A stretch of DNA of 64,000 nt, taken from the NCBI RefSeq assembly GCF_018408705.1, contig NZ_AP023420.1:2666001-2730000 (forward strand), written 5' to 3'. Positions 1-6,017 of this stretch are shown piece by piece. Positions within the stretch are counted from its first letter, which is position 1. Each line of letters opens with the position of its first letter. The stretch is from Pusillibacter faecalis. Lineage in GTDB: Bacteria > Bacillota > Clostridia > Oscillospirales > Oscillospiraceae. The position numbers were made by a program, and so were the translations under genes. The notes beneath the pieces were generated by a model that searched no databases, had not been told where the DNA came from, and saw only the letters and a list, made by a program, of their open reading frames with translations.

Positions 1-56
1 TATGTTCGGATGTGCGGCTTATCGAAAAACGTGCCGCAGAGTTCGCAATAGTACAC
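1..56 (-). CDS. Small zinc-ribbon-like protein, partial (runs off the left edge)
   Basis: Reading leftward, an AAAGGAGG site lies 8 nt before a GTG codon at 54-56, and the frame then stays open to the window edge. The visible residues begin V-Y-Y-C-E-L-C-G and include a CxxC pair, as in the first half of a small zinc ribbon. It follows the 3D-domain gene by about 15 bp in the same direction, so it is probably co-transcribed with the other small element genes. Only 18 residues are visible, so no function is assigned. Confidence 0.45.
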   Translation of the reverse strand, partial: MYYCELCGTFFDKPHIRT

Positions 57-71
57 GCATTTGGCCTCCTT

Positions 72-578
72 TCATTCCTCGCACCACCAGATATCAGCCG
101 TTTTCACGCCCAGGGATAAGGCCTCTTGGTGCCCCTGGACTGCCAAATCTATACGGTTTCCCCGGATAGCAGGGCCGGTATCGTCCGCCCGCAGGCGCAG
201 CATTTCGCCGTTGCGCTCGATCATGATGGTGCTGCCCAGCGGAATCACGGCAGGGTCCACAGCGCAGCTTACATAGGGCGTCACGCGCCGTCCGCTGGCA
301 GTGATGCCGGAGCCTGTCCCGCAGATGTGGGGCCGTTCCTCGCAGCAGTAGAAGGTGATGGTCACGTCCTCCAGCTTGGTTGAGCGGGCCAGCAGTGCGG
401 CCTCAATCAGCTCATTTTCAGCCGCCTCCAGCTCGTCCAACGGGATCTCCGGCATGATGGCTTTTGTGTGTTCCGGGCGCGGAGGCTCCGCATCCACATT
501 CAGCGCCAGGAATCCAATTAACCAGATTGCCAGAAGCCCGATGAAGCAAAGATATGTAAGAATCTGCCGTCGCTTCAT
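72..578 (-). CDS. 3D-domain (double-psi beta-barrel) secreted protein
   Basis: A 168-aa protein with an N-terminal hydrophobic segment (about residues 8-30, signal anchor) and a C-terminal 3D domain. The domain shows the hallmark aspartates in the stretch around LRADDTGPAIRGNRIDL. In the family (YabE/YocH/YuiC-like and phage proteins) this domain adopts an MltA/RlpA-like fold and is linked to peptidoglycan cleavage or remodelling. The ATG at 576-578 is preferred over an upstream in-frame start because GGAGGG lies directly before it and because it overlaps the stop of the preceding 31-aa gene (ATGA). Its place among leftward element genes suggests a lysis or cell-wall role, which is inferred. 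Confidence 0.75.
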   Translation of the reverse strand: MKRRQILTYLCFIGLLAIWLIGFLALNVDAEPPRPEHTKAIMPEIPLDELEAAENELIEAALLARSTKLEDVTITFYCCEERPHICGTGSGITASGRRVTPYVSCAVDPAVIPLGSTIMIERNGEMLRLRADDTGPAIRGNRIDLAVQGHQEALSLGVKTADIWWCEE

Positions 579-670
579 ACCCGCCCCTCCAGCTTGTCCA
601 CCACCCAGAAAAGGCCTCTGGTAAATGTGCATACTCCCAGCAGCACAAAGAAAAATGTTAAATTGCTCAT
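575..670 (-). CDS. 31-aa single-span membrane peptide (A)
   Basis: A short gene with a good AAGGAGAA site before the ATG at 668-670, ending in a TGA that overlaps the next ATG. The peptide starts MSNLTFFFVLLG, has one hydrophobic span and ends in VVDKLEGRV. It resembles the 31-aa product at 1656-1751, which has the same length, one hydrophobic span and the ending LVNQLDGR. Translational coupling to the 3D-domain gene makes it likely to be real. Small hydrophobic phage peptides can be holin-like or signalling, but nothing here decides between these. Confidence 0.5.
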   Translation of the reverse strand: MSNLTFFFVLLGVCTFTRGLFWVVDKLEGRV

Positions 671-722
671 TGGCTTCTCCTTCAGTTCCATCAAATGAAT
701 ACCGGGGTCATGCGCCGCCCGA

Positions 723-824
723 TCAAGAATCAGTTCCTTCAACGCGGCAGAGATTGTCAAACTCGCGGTTCACGTATCGGGCCATACCTCTTAATTCTTG
801 AATTGTTGTCGGTTCATTTTTCAT
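723..824 (-). CDS. 33-aa hypothetical peptide
   Basis: The ATG at 822-824 is preceded by AGGAGG at a 10-nt spacing, and the frame runs 33 codons to TGA at 723-725. The product begins MKNEPTTIQELRGMARYVN and is polar, with no membrane span and no motif I recognise. Support rests on the strong ribosome binding site and on its place in the leftward string of small genes. Confidence 0.45.
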   Translation of the reverse strand: MKNEPTTIQELRGMARYVNREFDNLCRVEGTDS

Positions 825-845
825 GTTAAAAATATCCTCCTATTC

Positions 846-874
846 TTGCCAGAGGCCGGAGGATGTGTTATACT
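846..874 (+). promoter_or_regulatory. Promoter of small-RNA unit 1
   Basis: TTGCCA (846-851), 17-bp spacer, TATACT (869-874), with TGTG just upstream of the -10. It points rightward, against the flanking leftward genes, and no plausible reading frame follows before a terminator about 40-80 nt downstream. Confidence 0.6.
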
Positions 875-880
875 GTCTCC

Positions 881-956
881 GATACCTCGTGGTCCTTTCA
901 CGTGGTGTCATGGGCTGTCCTCTGTTACCGACAGAGGCAGCCCGCTTTTTATTTTT
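881..956 (+). ncRNA. Candidate small RNA 1 (about 75 nt)
   Basis: The transcript predicted between the promoter at 846-874 and the terminator at 912-956 has no coding potential. It is antisense to the leader of the 33-aa gene and overlaps the last codons of the 140-aa membrane protein gene, both on the other strand. It belongs to no RNA family I recognise. The call is inferred from promoter and terminator geometry only. Confidence 0.4.
912..956 (+). terminator. Rho-independent terminator of small-RNA unit 1
   Basis: Near-perfect stem GGGCTG(T)CCTCTGT / ACAGAGGCAGCCC with a short loop, followed by GCTTTTTATTTTT. The T-run is only on the + strand side, so it stops rightward transcription. Confidence 0.8.
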
Positions 957-1371
957 CGTCCACAATGATTGTCCCTGTGGTGTAATAAATCATGTGACGA
1001 TTTCCGTCTTCATCATCGAATAAAATGTAACTCTCCCGGTCTGTTTCAACGTCAAACTTTCCCGAATACTCCTTGATAAGCTGACCGTTTATGTCGTAGA
1101 CAGATACTGTTCTCTCAATCCCACCAGACAAATTGCTCTGCTGGTCTTTCAAAGCCCTATGTCCGCTCTCAGAATTAAGCCGATACCAGATATAGGCGCC
1201 ACAAATCAGCGCAGTAATTAAAACTGTTGCCGCTGTTGCGATTGAGAGTCCAATTTTCAAGCCCTTTTCGTATTGTTTATCAGTCGCTATTGCTCCCCGT
1301 AACAAAAATCCTGCGATAGATAGGCCGAAAACGCCTGTGATAATAACGAATACCCATGCTCCGATTGTCAT
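949..1371 (-). CDS. Two-span membrane protein with C-terminal soluble domain
   Basis: A 140-aa protein. Residues about 3-26 and 42-64 are hydrophobic spans. After a short linker, a polar C-terminal domain (about 85-140) carries regular beta-like segments such as VYDINGQLIKEYSG and ILFDDEDGN. The ATG at 1369-1371 has a weak GAGG site. No family is recognised with confidence. Proteins of this architecture are frequent among orphan phage and integrative-element genes, and this one sits in the leftward early operon. Confidence 0.6.
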   Translation of the reverse strand: MTIGAWVFVIITGVFGLSIAGFLLRGAIATDKQYEKGLKIGLSIATAATVLITALICGAYIWYRLNSESGHRALKDQQSNLSGGIERTVSVYDINGQLIKEYSGKFDVETDRESYILFDDEDGNRHMIYYTTGTIIVDEK

Positions 1372-1472
1372 AGTTTATAAACCTCGCTTTTTTATTTTCC
1401 TAAAAATAGGTGCGCTGTTGTGCTCACTTACTTGCCATGGTAGAATGTGGGCGAAATAGGTAAACAATGTTT

Positions 1473-1655
1473 TCAATCAAATCCCGCCTGGAAACTCTGA
1501 CGGATTTTTGTCCCGTGGAAGTCAAATTCCACGGTGTAATAGCGGCCTTTTGGGTGGATGTAGACCACCTCGCAGGGGTACAGGCGGCCATCCGTGGAGC
1601 CCCAATAGGTCGTGTCCAGCTCCAACGGGCGGCGGAGCTTGTCCCCAATGTTCAT
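1473..1655 (-). CDS. 60-aa phage-type hypothetical protein
   Basis: A 60-aa soluble protein, starting MNIGDKLRRPLELDTTYWG, with a compact beta-rich look (CEVVYIHPKGRYYTVEFDF). The ATG lies immediately after the TAA of the upstream 31-aa gene (TAAATG), indicating translational coupling. Similar short proteins are common in Clostridia prophages, but no biochemical role is known to me. Confidence 0.55.
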   Translation of the reverse strand: MNIGDKLRRPLELDTTYWGSTDGRLYPCEVVYIHPKGRYYTVEFDFHGTKIRQSFQAGFD

Positions 1656-1751
1656 TTACCGGCCATCCAGTTGATTGACCAGGCGGAATATCCATTCGGT
1701 GGCCTTCCAGGCACCGATGGCTGCGAGCGCAGCGGTTAAAAACCAGTTCAT
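1656..1751 (-). CDS. 31-aa single-span membrane peptide (B)
   Basis: The ATG at 1749-1751 overlaps the TGA of the upstream 67-aa gene (ATGA) and is preceded by GAGGGGG; the TAA abuts the next ATG. The peptide starts MNWFLTAALAAIGAW and ends IFRLVNQLDGR. It matches peptide A (575-670) in length, single hydrophobic span and basic/acidic tail, suggesting two divergent copies of one small-protein type. The double coupling supports translation; the function is unknown. Confidence 0.5.
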   Translation of the reverse strand: MNWFLTAALAAIGAWKATEWIFRLVNQLDGR

Positions 1752-1951
1752 GATCTGGCCCCCTCGCACAGACGGCGGGCCAGGGTTTCCGCGGTGATGG
1801 TGCCGTCCTTGTTGAGCGGGTAGCGCTTGCGGATAGCCCGGTGGTCTTTGAGGCCGGTGTATCTATAGATATCTCCATAGCCCAGCAGGTGCCGGCCTCC
1901 GGTAAATTCCAGAATCGCGGCCAGATTGTCACGGTAGTATTTGTTTTCCAT
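1748..1951 (-). CDS. 67-aa basic phage-type protein, possible DNA-binding
   Basis: A 67-aa protein with a very strong GAAGGAGG site before the ATG at 1949-1951. It is rich in Arg/Lys/Tyr with predicted helices (GDIYRYTGLKDHRAIRKRYP), compatible with a small winged-helix or excisionase-like fold, but no signature settles this. It overlaps the next gene by ATGA. Its position in the leftward early operon next to the Cro-like switch makes a regulatory or excision role plausible (inference). Confidence 0.55.
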   Translation of the reverse strand: MENKYYRDNLAAILEFTGGRHLLGYGDIYRYTGLKDHRAIRKRYPLNKDGTITAETLARRLCEGARS

Positions 1952-1963
1952 GGGGTCCTCCTT

Positions 1964-2164
1964 CTATAACAGTATGGGGGCGAGCAGCAGGGTCAGAAAC
2001 GTTCCGGCGGCGATCAGGGACAGCAGCAGGATCAATTTCTGCTCCCCGGTCATATGCCGGTTCGGCCCCTCATGCCGCTCCAGGCGGGCGGCGTCCAGGA
2101 CCTTGTCCACGTCCTTCTCCGCGCCGCGGATGTTCTCTACCACATCTTTGAAGTTTCGTTCCAT
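1964..2164 (-). CDS. 66-aa tail-anchored membrane protein
   Basis: Residues 1-40 are charged and amphipathic (MERNFKDVVENIRGAEKDV...), and residues about 43-66 form a leucine-rich hydrophobic span at the extreme C-terminus, giving a tail-anchored topology. AAGGAGGATG precedes the ATG at 2162-2164. It heads the run of small leftward genes. Hemolysin-XhlA-like phage proteins share a helix-plus-C-terminal-TM layout, but this is only an architectural resemblance. Confidence 0.55.
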   Translation of the reverse strand: MERNFKDVVENIRGAEKDVDKVLDAARLERHEGPNRHMTGEQKLILLLSLIAAGTFLTLLLAPILL

Positions 2165-2184
2165 AAAAAATCATCCTCCTTGTC

Positions 2185-2213
2185 TTGTGCCCGGCAGGAG
2201 GATGTGGTAAAAT
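2185..2213 (+). promoter_or_regulatory. Promoter of small-RNA unit 2
   Basis: TTGTGC (2185-2190), 17-bp spacer, TAAAAT (2208-2213). The spacer shares GGAGGATGTG with the spacer of the unit-1 promoter, suggesting a common origin. It lies directly upstream of, and divergent from, the 66-aa gene. Confidence 0.6.
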
Positions 2214-2219
2214 CATCCT

Positions 2220-2295
2220 GCGGGCCTGTTGGTTGGTTCAATAGGCTTCCGCCGCCCCGCCAGGTGTTGTCCGCGCCTGGCGGGGCATCTTTTTT
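2220..2295 (+). ncRNA. Candidate small RNA 2 (about 75 nt)
   Basis: A short transcript is predicted between the promoter at 2185-2213 and the terminator at 2255-2295, with no start codon in good context. Same layout as small-RNA unit 1: promoter facing away from a leftward small gene, about 75 nt, strong terminator. Inferred only. Confidence 0.4.
2255..2295 (+). terminator. Rho-independent terminator of small-RNA unit 2
   Basis: Perfect 10-bp stem CCCCGCCAGG / CCTGGCGGGG (2255-2264 and 2276-2285) followed by CATCTTTTTT. Confidence 0.8.
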
Positions 2296-2307
2296 CGCTT
2301 GTCGTGG

Positions 2308-2336
2308 TTGCGTTCTGGGTTTTGGAATGGTAAAAT
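2308..2336 (+). promoter_or_regulatory. Promoter for the YITNTGEKYHR-motif gene
   Basis: TTGCGT (2308-2313), 17-bp spacer, TAAAAT (2331-2336), 35 bp ahead of the ATG at 2372. It gives this gene its own transcription unit inside the element. Confidence 0.6.
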
Positions 2337-2371
2337 TTTCCCGTATATCCAACAAAGAAAGAGGGATAAGC

Positions 2372-2794
2372 ATGAAAAAAATAATTGTGTGGTTTTTGCT
2401 TGCAATCTCTGTCTCTGCCTATGCCGGCTATTATGTAGGCAGCGGACACGGATATGACTCCGGGTATGAAGCTGGATATGACTACATGGAAAGCTATATG
2501 GCTGAGAAGGTTTCCGCCGAAAAAGTCGGTGCGTATGATGAAGGCTACCAAGCCGGCTATGAACGTGGACTGGAAGAGGCCGCATCAAAAAGCAATTCTT
2601 CAGAGATCACCTCTAATCCCCAATTTGTTCCGATTACGCCGGACAACGGGAATCAATCTCAGATGGTCTACATCACAAACACCGGCGAAAAGTACCACCG
2701 GAATGGGTGTCAGTATCTGCGGCAGAGCAAGATCGCAATCTCCCTTGATGATGCTATCAACCAGGGGTATACTGCTTGTTCTAGGTGTTGGTAG
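2372..2794 (+). CDS. Secreted or anchored protein with C-terminal H-x(3)-C...CxxC metal-binding motif
   Basis: A 140-aa protein. Residues 1-22 are a signal or anchor (MKKIIVWFLLAISVSAYAG). Residues 25-70 are Tyr/Gly/Glu-rich with repeated GYxxGYxxG-like units. The C-terminus carries TGEKYHRNGCQYL followed by GYTACSRC, the His/Cys pattern of a small Ada-like metal-binding domain often found at the end of secreted nuclease and competence-type proteins. The ATG at 2372 follows GAGGGATAAGC. With its own promoter and the opposite orientation to the early operon it behaves like a phage moron (accessory) gene; this is inference. Confidence 0.65.
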   Translation: MKKIIVWFLLAISVSAYAGYYVGSGHGYDSGYEAGYDYMESYMAEKVSAEKVGAYDEGYQAGYERGLEEAASKSNSSEITSNPQFVPITPDNGNQSQMVYITNTGEKYHRNGCQYLRQSKIAISLDDAINQGYTACSRCW

Positions 2795-2802
2795 GAAATT
2801 AT

Positions 2803-2831
2803 TTGCCTAAACGGGAAATGCGTGGTAAAGT
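2803..2831 (+). promoter_or_regulatory. Promoter of unit 3 (leader-like RNA)
   Basis: TTGCCT (2803-2808), 17-bp spacer ending GCGTGG, TAAAGT (2826-2831). Similar geometry to the promoters of units 1 and 2. It starts eight bases after the stop codon of the preceding gene. Confidence 0.5.
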
Positions 2832-2894
2832 GAATATGCCGTGCGCGGTACTCTCGGTCATTCCCCCTCACGGGAAAGAGAGGAGGCGTATCAG

Positions 2895-2969
2895 ATGGAC
2901 AAGCTCTTTACGAGCGTTTCCCTTATGACACGCCGCCATTTTCGCACATTGCTAGACCAGGCGGTGTAA
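2895..2969 (+). CDS. 24-aa peptide within the structured RNA
   Basis: GAGAGGAGG ends 8 nt before the ATG at 2895, and TAA is at 2967-2969. The product (MDKLFTSVSLMTRRH...) is basic and short, with no hydrophobic span long enough for a classical type I toxin. It may be a leader peptide or a translated small protein. The ribosome binding site is the main support. Confidence 0.35.
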   Translation: MDKLFTSVSLMTRRHFRTLLDQAV

Positions 2970-3097
2970 CCAGAGGGGCAAAGGTGCGGAGCCTCGCCTC
3001 TGGTTTGCGATGTCTAAAGTGGGTGCAACCGCTTTTCACGACCCGGCGACCATACCGTAATGTGAAAGATTCACCGCAGCGAAAACATCTCCGCAGG

Positions 3098-3137
3098 AAG
3101 CGTCTCAGCGTTGCACCGCTGGGGCGCTTTCCTTTTT
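3098..3137 (+). terminator. Terminator of unit 3
   Basis: 13-bp stem AAGCGTCTCAGCG / CGCTGGGGCGCTT (with G-U pairs), 6-nt loop, then TCCTTTTT. It ends rightward transcription just before the convergent Cro-like gene. Confidence 0.75.
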
Positions 3138-3154
3138 GCCACGCATTTCCCGGG

Positions 3155-3352
3155 TCAGCTTGCGTCATCCTCCAGAAGATAGTCCAGGTTATATTCCGGA
3201 AGAAATGCCTTGAGTCGCCGGACTTCGCTGTATGTAAACTCAGACCGGCAGGACATCTTGTTATAAAGGCTTTTCTCAGTGATTCCCAAAAGCTCAGCAC
3301 ATGACTTTTGAGAAATTCCTCTGGCATCCAGTGCTTTCTTTAATCGGAGCAT
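3155..3352 (-). CDS. Cro-like helix-turn-helix regulator
   Basis: A 65-aa protein, one HTH domain: helix-turn-helix at about residues 12-35 (ISQKSCAELLGITEKSLYNK) and a C-terminal dimerisation-like segment. AAGGAGGTG precedes the ATG at 3350-3352. It is divergent from the S24 repressor gene with three operator sites between them, the classical layout of a cro/cI switch. It is inferred to be the first gene of the leftward early operon and to repress the repressor gene. Confidence 0.7.
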   Translation of the reverse strand: MLRLKKALDARGISQKSCAELLGITEKSLYNKMSCRSEFTYSEVRRLKAFLPEYNLDYLLEDDAS

Positions 3353-3372
3353 AGGCTCACCTCCTTATCGAG

Positions 3373-3450
3373 TTACCCTGCGGGGTATTTCTGTTTTTAT
3401 GATATACCCCACAGCGTAATCTGTCAATAGAAAATTACCCTGTGGCGTAA
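3373..3450. promoter_or_regulatory. Triple operator of the lysis-lysogeny switch
   Basis: Three 16-bp imperfect palindromes: TTACCCTGCGGGGTAT (3373-3388), ATACCCCACAGCGTAA (3404-3419) and TTACCCTGTGGCGTAA (3435-3450). Their centres are 31 bp apart in both intervals, i.e. about three helical turns, so bound dimers would lie on the same DNA face. They lie between the Cro-like and repressor genes and just upstream of the repressor promoter. Very likely the operators for both regulators. Confidence 0.8.
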
Positions 3451-3458
3451 ATTTTTTC

Positions 3459-3487
3459 TTGCATTTTACTTTTCACTGTGGTACTGT
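3459..3487 (+). promoter_or_regulatory. Promoter of the S24 repressor gene
   Basis: TTGCAT (3459-3464), 17-bp spacer, TACTGT (3482-3487), 22 bp before the ATG at 3509 and immediately downstream of the third operator. A degenerate CTGTGG half-site lies in the spacer, so repressor binding could autoregulate here. Confidence 0.55.
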
Positions 3488-3508
3488 TGGTGTAGAGAGG
3501 TGACGAGC

Positions 3509-4339
3509 ATGAATTTTTTAGAAAAGCTAGATTATCTCATGAAGAAGAAGGGCCTAAATAAGAGCAAACTTTCCAAGTTGTCGGGCGTTCCTTATACGAC
3601 CATCGACGGTTTTTATAAGAAGGGGTACGAGAACACCAAGATTTCCACCATCCAGAAGATTGCGCTTGCGTTGGATGTGTCCCTGGATTATTTGGCGGAC
3701 GACAGTATTTCCGATGAACATTTTCAGCCGAAGGTTCTTCGTGTGGACTTTGGGCATGGGGAGATGGGCGCAAAAAAGGCCCCGCCCTTGTCGGGCGAGG
3801 CGATGAGGCTTGCAAAGGATTATGACAGCCTGGACCGCTGGGGGAGGCAGGCGCTGCGAGAGCTGGCGGAGACGGAGCTCCAGCGGATGGAGGATGAGAA
3901 ACGCTTTCAGGAGGAGGCAGAGGAGCCGGAAACACCACCTGTTATCAACCTGTTTATCAATCCCTCCGCCGCCGGCCCTGCCCTGGGCGAGACCGGACAG
4001 AGCTGCGAGCCTTACGAACTGAAACCGGAGGACCCCAGAGGTGCCTCCTATGCCATTCGGGTACAGGGAAACAGCATGGAACCGGACTTCCCGGATGAGT
4101 CTATCGTGTTTGTCAATCATGATGAAATGCGGGATGGGGACATCGGCGTTTTCTGCGTGGATGGAGCTACCGTCATCAAGCAGTGGCACTATGACCGCAT
4201 GTTGGGGATTACCTACCTCTTCAGCCTGAATCGGAAACGGTCGGACGCTGACTTGGTGATCACCGCCAGCAGCGGAAGGTCCCTGGTCTGGCAGGGGCGG
4301 GTCATGACCAAAAAGAGATATCCCCTTCCGGGGAGATAA
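3509..4339 (+). CDS. LexA/CI-like repressor, HTH plus S24 peptidase domain
   Basis: A 276-aa protein. Residues 1-65 form an XRE-type HTH (KSKLSKLSGVPYTTIDGFYK). Residues about 150-276 are an S24 self-cleaving domain with catalytic Ser in GNSMEPDFP and catalytic Lys in GATVIKQW. An Ala-Gly bond (SAAGPALGE) just before the domain is a plausible autocleavage site. The ATG at 3509 is preferred over a GTG nine bases upstream because AGAGGTG is well spaced. As a prophage maintenance repressor it would bind the three upstream operators and be inactivated through RecA during DNA damage (known for the family). Confidence 0.85.
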   Translation: MNFLEKLDYLMKKKGLNKSKLSKLSGVPYTTIDGFYKKGYENTKISTIQKIALALDVSLDYLADDSISDEHFQPKVLRVDFGHGEMGAKKAPPLSGEAMRLAKDYDSLDRWGRQALRELAETELQRMEDEKRFQEEAEEPETPPVINLFINPSAAGPALGETGQSCEPYELKPEDPRGASYAIRVQGNSMEPDFPDESIVFVNHDEMRDGDIGVFCVDGATVIKQWHYDRMLGITYLFSLNRKRSDADLVITASSGRSLVWQGRVMTKKRYPLPGR

Positions 4340-4374
4340 AAAAGCCGCCGGAGGGCGGCGAGGAGGAAGATCAT

Positions 4375-4620
4375 ATGAACCACGAAGAAAAAATGATATC
4401 CATGCTGGAAGAAATCAATCAACGTCTGGTAAGTGTTGAAGTCGCGCAGGAGAACATCTTAATCCCCCAAATTCAAGCGTTAGCCGAGGGCCAGAAAACT
4501 ATTCTCGATACTTTGGCCCCAAAGAGCAAGGTGGAGGCGTTGGAGGAGGAAGTCGAGCTTCTAAAGAGCATCATCAAGATGCATACCAACCAGATCAATG
4601 ATTTGAAAAAGGCGCAATAA
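4375..4620 (+). CDS. 81-aa coiled-coil protein
   Basis: An 81-aa acidic protein, almost entirely heptad-like (MLEEINQRLVSVEVAQ..., VEALEEEVELLKSIIKM), without a membrane span. GAGGAGGAAG lies before the ATG at 4375. It sits between repressor and integrase on the same strand, 35 bp after the repressor stop. Small coiled-coil proteins are common at this position in Clostridia elements; the function is unknown. Confidence 0.6.
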   Translation: MNHEEKMISMLEEINQRLVSVEVAQENILIPQIQALAEGQKTILDTLAPKSKVEALEEEVELLKSIIKMHTNQINDLKKAQ

Positions 4621-4624
4621 AATG

Positions 4625-4653
4625 CCGCTCCGGCGCTGCAAACACCGGAGCGG
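4625..4653 (+). terminator. GC-rich hairpin between coiled-coil gene and integrase
   Basis: Perfect 9-bp stem CCGCTCCGG / CCGGAGCGG with an 11-nt loop, right after the coiled-coil stop codon. No T-run follows, so it may attenuate rather than stop readthrough into the integrase. Confidence 0.4.
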
Positions 4654-4742
4654 ATCGATCCAAACCACCCAGCAACCACGACGAAGCGGGAGGTCTCAGG
4701 CACAGTATAGCATGGACCTCCGGAAAAAACAAGGAGGTAACG

Positions 4743-5816
4743 ATGGCAAAGCAAAAATATTACCAGCGGCCCGACGGACTCTATGAGTCCATCCGGAAAA
4801 TCAACGGCAGACGGGTGGCCTTTCGGGGCAAGACCTGCAGGGAGGTGGACCGGAAGATCCTGGCGTATCAGGAACAGGCGCAGGCCGGGAGGCCGTTCCC
4901 GGTGGTGGCAGCGCAATGGCAGCGGGAACACGACAAGACGGTGTCCCTCAGCACGCAAATGGTGTACGGATATGCCGTAAAACGGCTTTGCGCGGCATTC
5001 CCAAAGAGCATTCGGGACGTCAAGCCTCTGGACGTGAAACGGTATCTCAACGACTTGGAGAGAGCTGGTTACAGTGCGCAAACGGTACAGACTGACTTGA
5101 GCGTATGCAAGATGATCTGTTCCTACGCCGTCATTTCCGGCGATATCGACGTGTCCCCGGCTACGGAGATACGCAAGAGCCGGGGGCTTCCGGTAAAACG
5201 CCGGGAAGCGCTGACGGAGGAACAGGAGGCCATTGTCAAGCGGGTATCTGCAGAGAGAAAAGCTCACTTTTGGCTGTTCGGCTGTCTGTTGCTCTACACC
5301 GGGATGCGGCGGGGAGAAGCCCTGGCGCTGACCTATGGAGACATTGACCGCAAGGCCGGCGTCATCCATGTGACCAAAAAGCTCTCCTATGCGACGGGGC
5401 AGGTGCCGGTGCTGGAGGACCACCTCAAAAGCGAGAACGGCCGGCGGGACATCCCCCTGCTTCCGCCCCTGGCTGCGGCGCTGCCGCGAAACCGGGCGGG
5501 GCTGATCTTCCCGGGAGAGGACGGGGGCTTTATGCGCTCCTCGGAAATCACAAAAAACTGGCGGCGGTACTGCCGAGACGCGGGTCTTTTCGCTGCAGAG
5601 CGGGCCAGCAACGGCGAAACCGTGGAGACGTTCCACATTACTCCGCATTGTTTCCGGCACTCTATGGCCACGATCTGCTATGAGGCTGGATTGGACCCCA
5701 GGCAGACGGCCCGGATTCTGGGGGATGCGGTGGAGACTGTGGAGGGGGTTTACACCCACCTTAGACAACAGCGCCAAAAAAGCGCGGCGGAAATCCTGGC
5801 GGAATACTGCAAGTAA
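4743..5816 (+). CDS. int: Tyrosine site-specific integrase
   Basis: A 357-aa phage-type integrase. Residues 1-55 are an AP2-like arm-binding region, about 60-150 the SAM-like core-binding domain, and about 165-357 the catalytic domain. Visible catalytic residues: Arg in LYTGMRRGEALAL, the HxxR box in HCFRHSMATICYEAG, and the Tyr nucleophile in GVYTH near the C-terminus. AAGGAGG precedes the ATG at 4743. It is the last gene of the element and is followed by short repeats and a bidirectional terminator, consistent with the attachment site lying just to its right. Confidence 0.9.
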   Translation: MAKQKYYQRPDGLYESIRKINGRRVAFRGKTCREVDRKILAYQEQAQAGRPFPVVAAQWQREHDKTVSLSTQMVYGYAVKRLCAAFPKSIRDVKPLDVKRYLNDLERAGYSAQTVQTDLSVCKMICSYAVISGDIDVSPATEIRKSRGLPVKRREALTEEQEAIVKRVSAERKAHFWLFGCLLLYTGMRRGEALALTYGDIDRKAGVIHVTKKLSYATGQVPVLEDHLKSENGRRDIPLLPPLAAALPRNRAGLIFPGEDGGFMRSSEITKNWRRYCRDAGLFAAERASNGETVETFHITPHCFRHSMATICYEAGLDPRQTARILGDAVETVEGVYTHLRQQRQKSAAEILAEYCK

Positions 5817-5821
5817 GCTGC

Positions 5822-5842
5822 TGTGTATTTTCTGTGTATTTG
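5822..5842 (+). repeat. TGTGTATTT direct repeat, candidate attachment-region arm sites
   Basis: TGTGTATTTT and TGTGTATTTG lie in direct orientation a single base apart, immediately after the integrase stop. Such repeats beside integrase genes are often arm-type sites of the attachment region. The matching left end is outside the window, so the exact core cannot be seen; the stretch 5817-5971 has no other feature. Confidence 0.35.
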
Positions 5843-5971
5843 TACGCGCTAAATGATACCAGATTGCGCAGGTTTGTGCTTGAAATAAAATGAGGTTGCG
5901 GCCTTGAAATATGGTGTAAACGTTGGCGGATAAGCATGGGATAGATATAGGGGGATATTTACAAACGGTTT

Positions 5972-6006
5972 AAAAAAACACGCTGTGCTTTGCACAGCGT
6001 GTTTTT
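5972..6006. terminator. Bidirectional terminator at the element/chromosome boundary
   Basis: Stem AACACGCTGTGC / GCACAGCGTGTT with a 3-nt loop, flanked by an A-run on the left and a T-run on the right. It separates the rightward integrase from the leftward membrane-protein gene. Confidence 0.8.
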
Positions 6007-6017
6007 CCCTTCATGGA

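Larger units (their letters stand above)
2838..3137 (+). ncRNA. Candidate structured RNA of about 300 nt with a small internal ORF
   Basis: From the promoter at 2803-2831 to the terminator at 3098-3137 there is no gene above 24 codons but much potential structure. ACCAGAGG/CCTCTGGT pair around 2970-3004. GGTGCAAC (about 3020) can pair at long range with GTTGCACC in the terminator loop region (about 3110-3119), giving mutually exclusive folds. A 24-codon frame with an AGGAGG site starts at 2895, and part of that site could pair with an upstream CCCCCTC. The arrangement resembles type I toxin mRNAs or attenuator leaders, but no family match can be claimed. Confidence 0.4.

Noticed and set aside
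5817..5971. Exact attachment core of the integrated element
   Set aside because: Only one end is in the window, so the duplicated core cannot be identified; only the TGTGTATTT repeats are reported.
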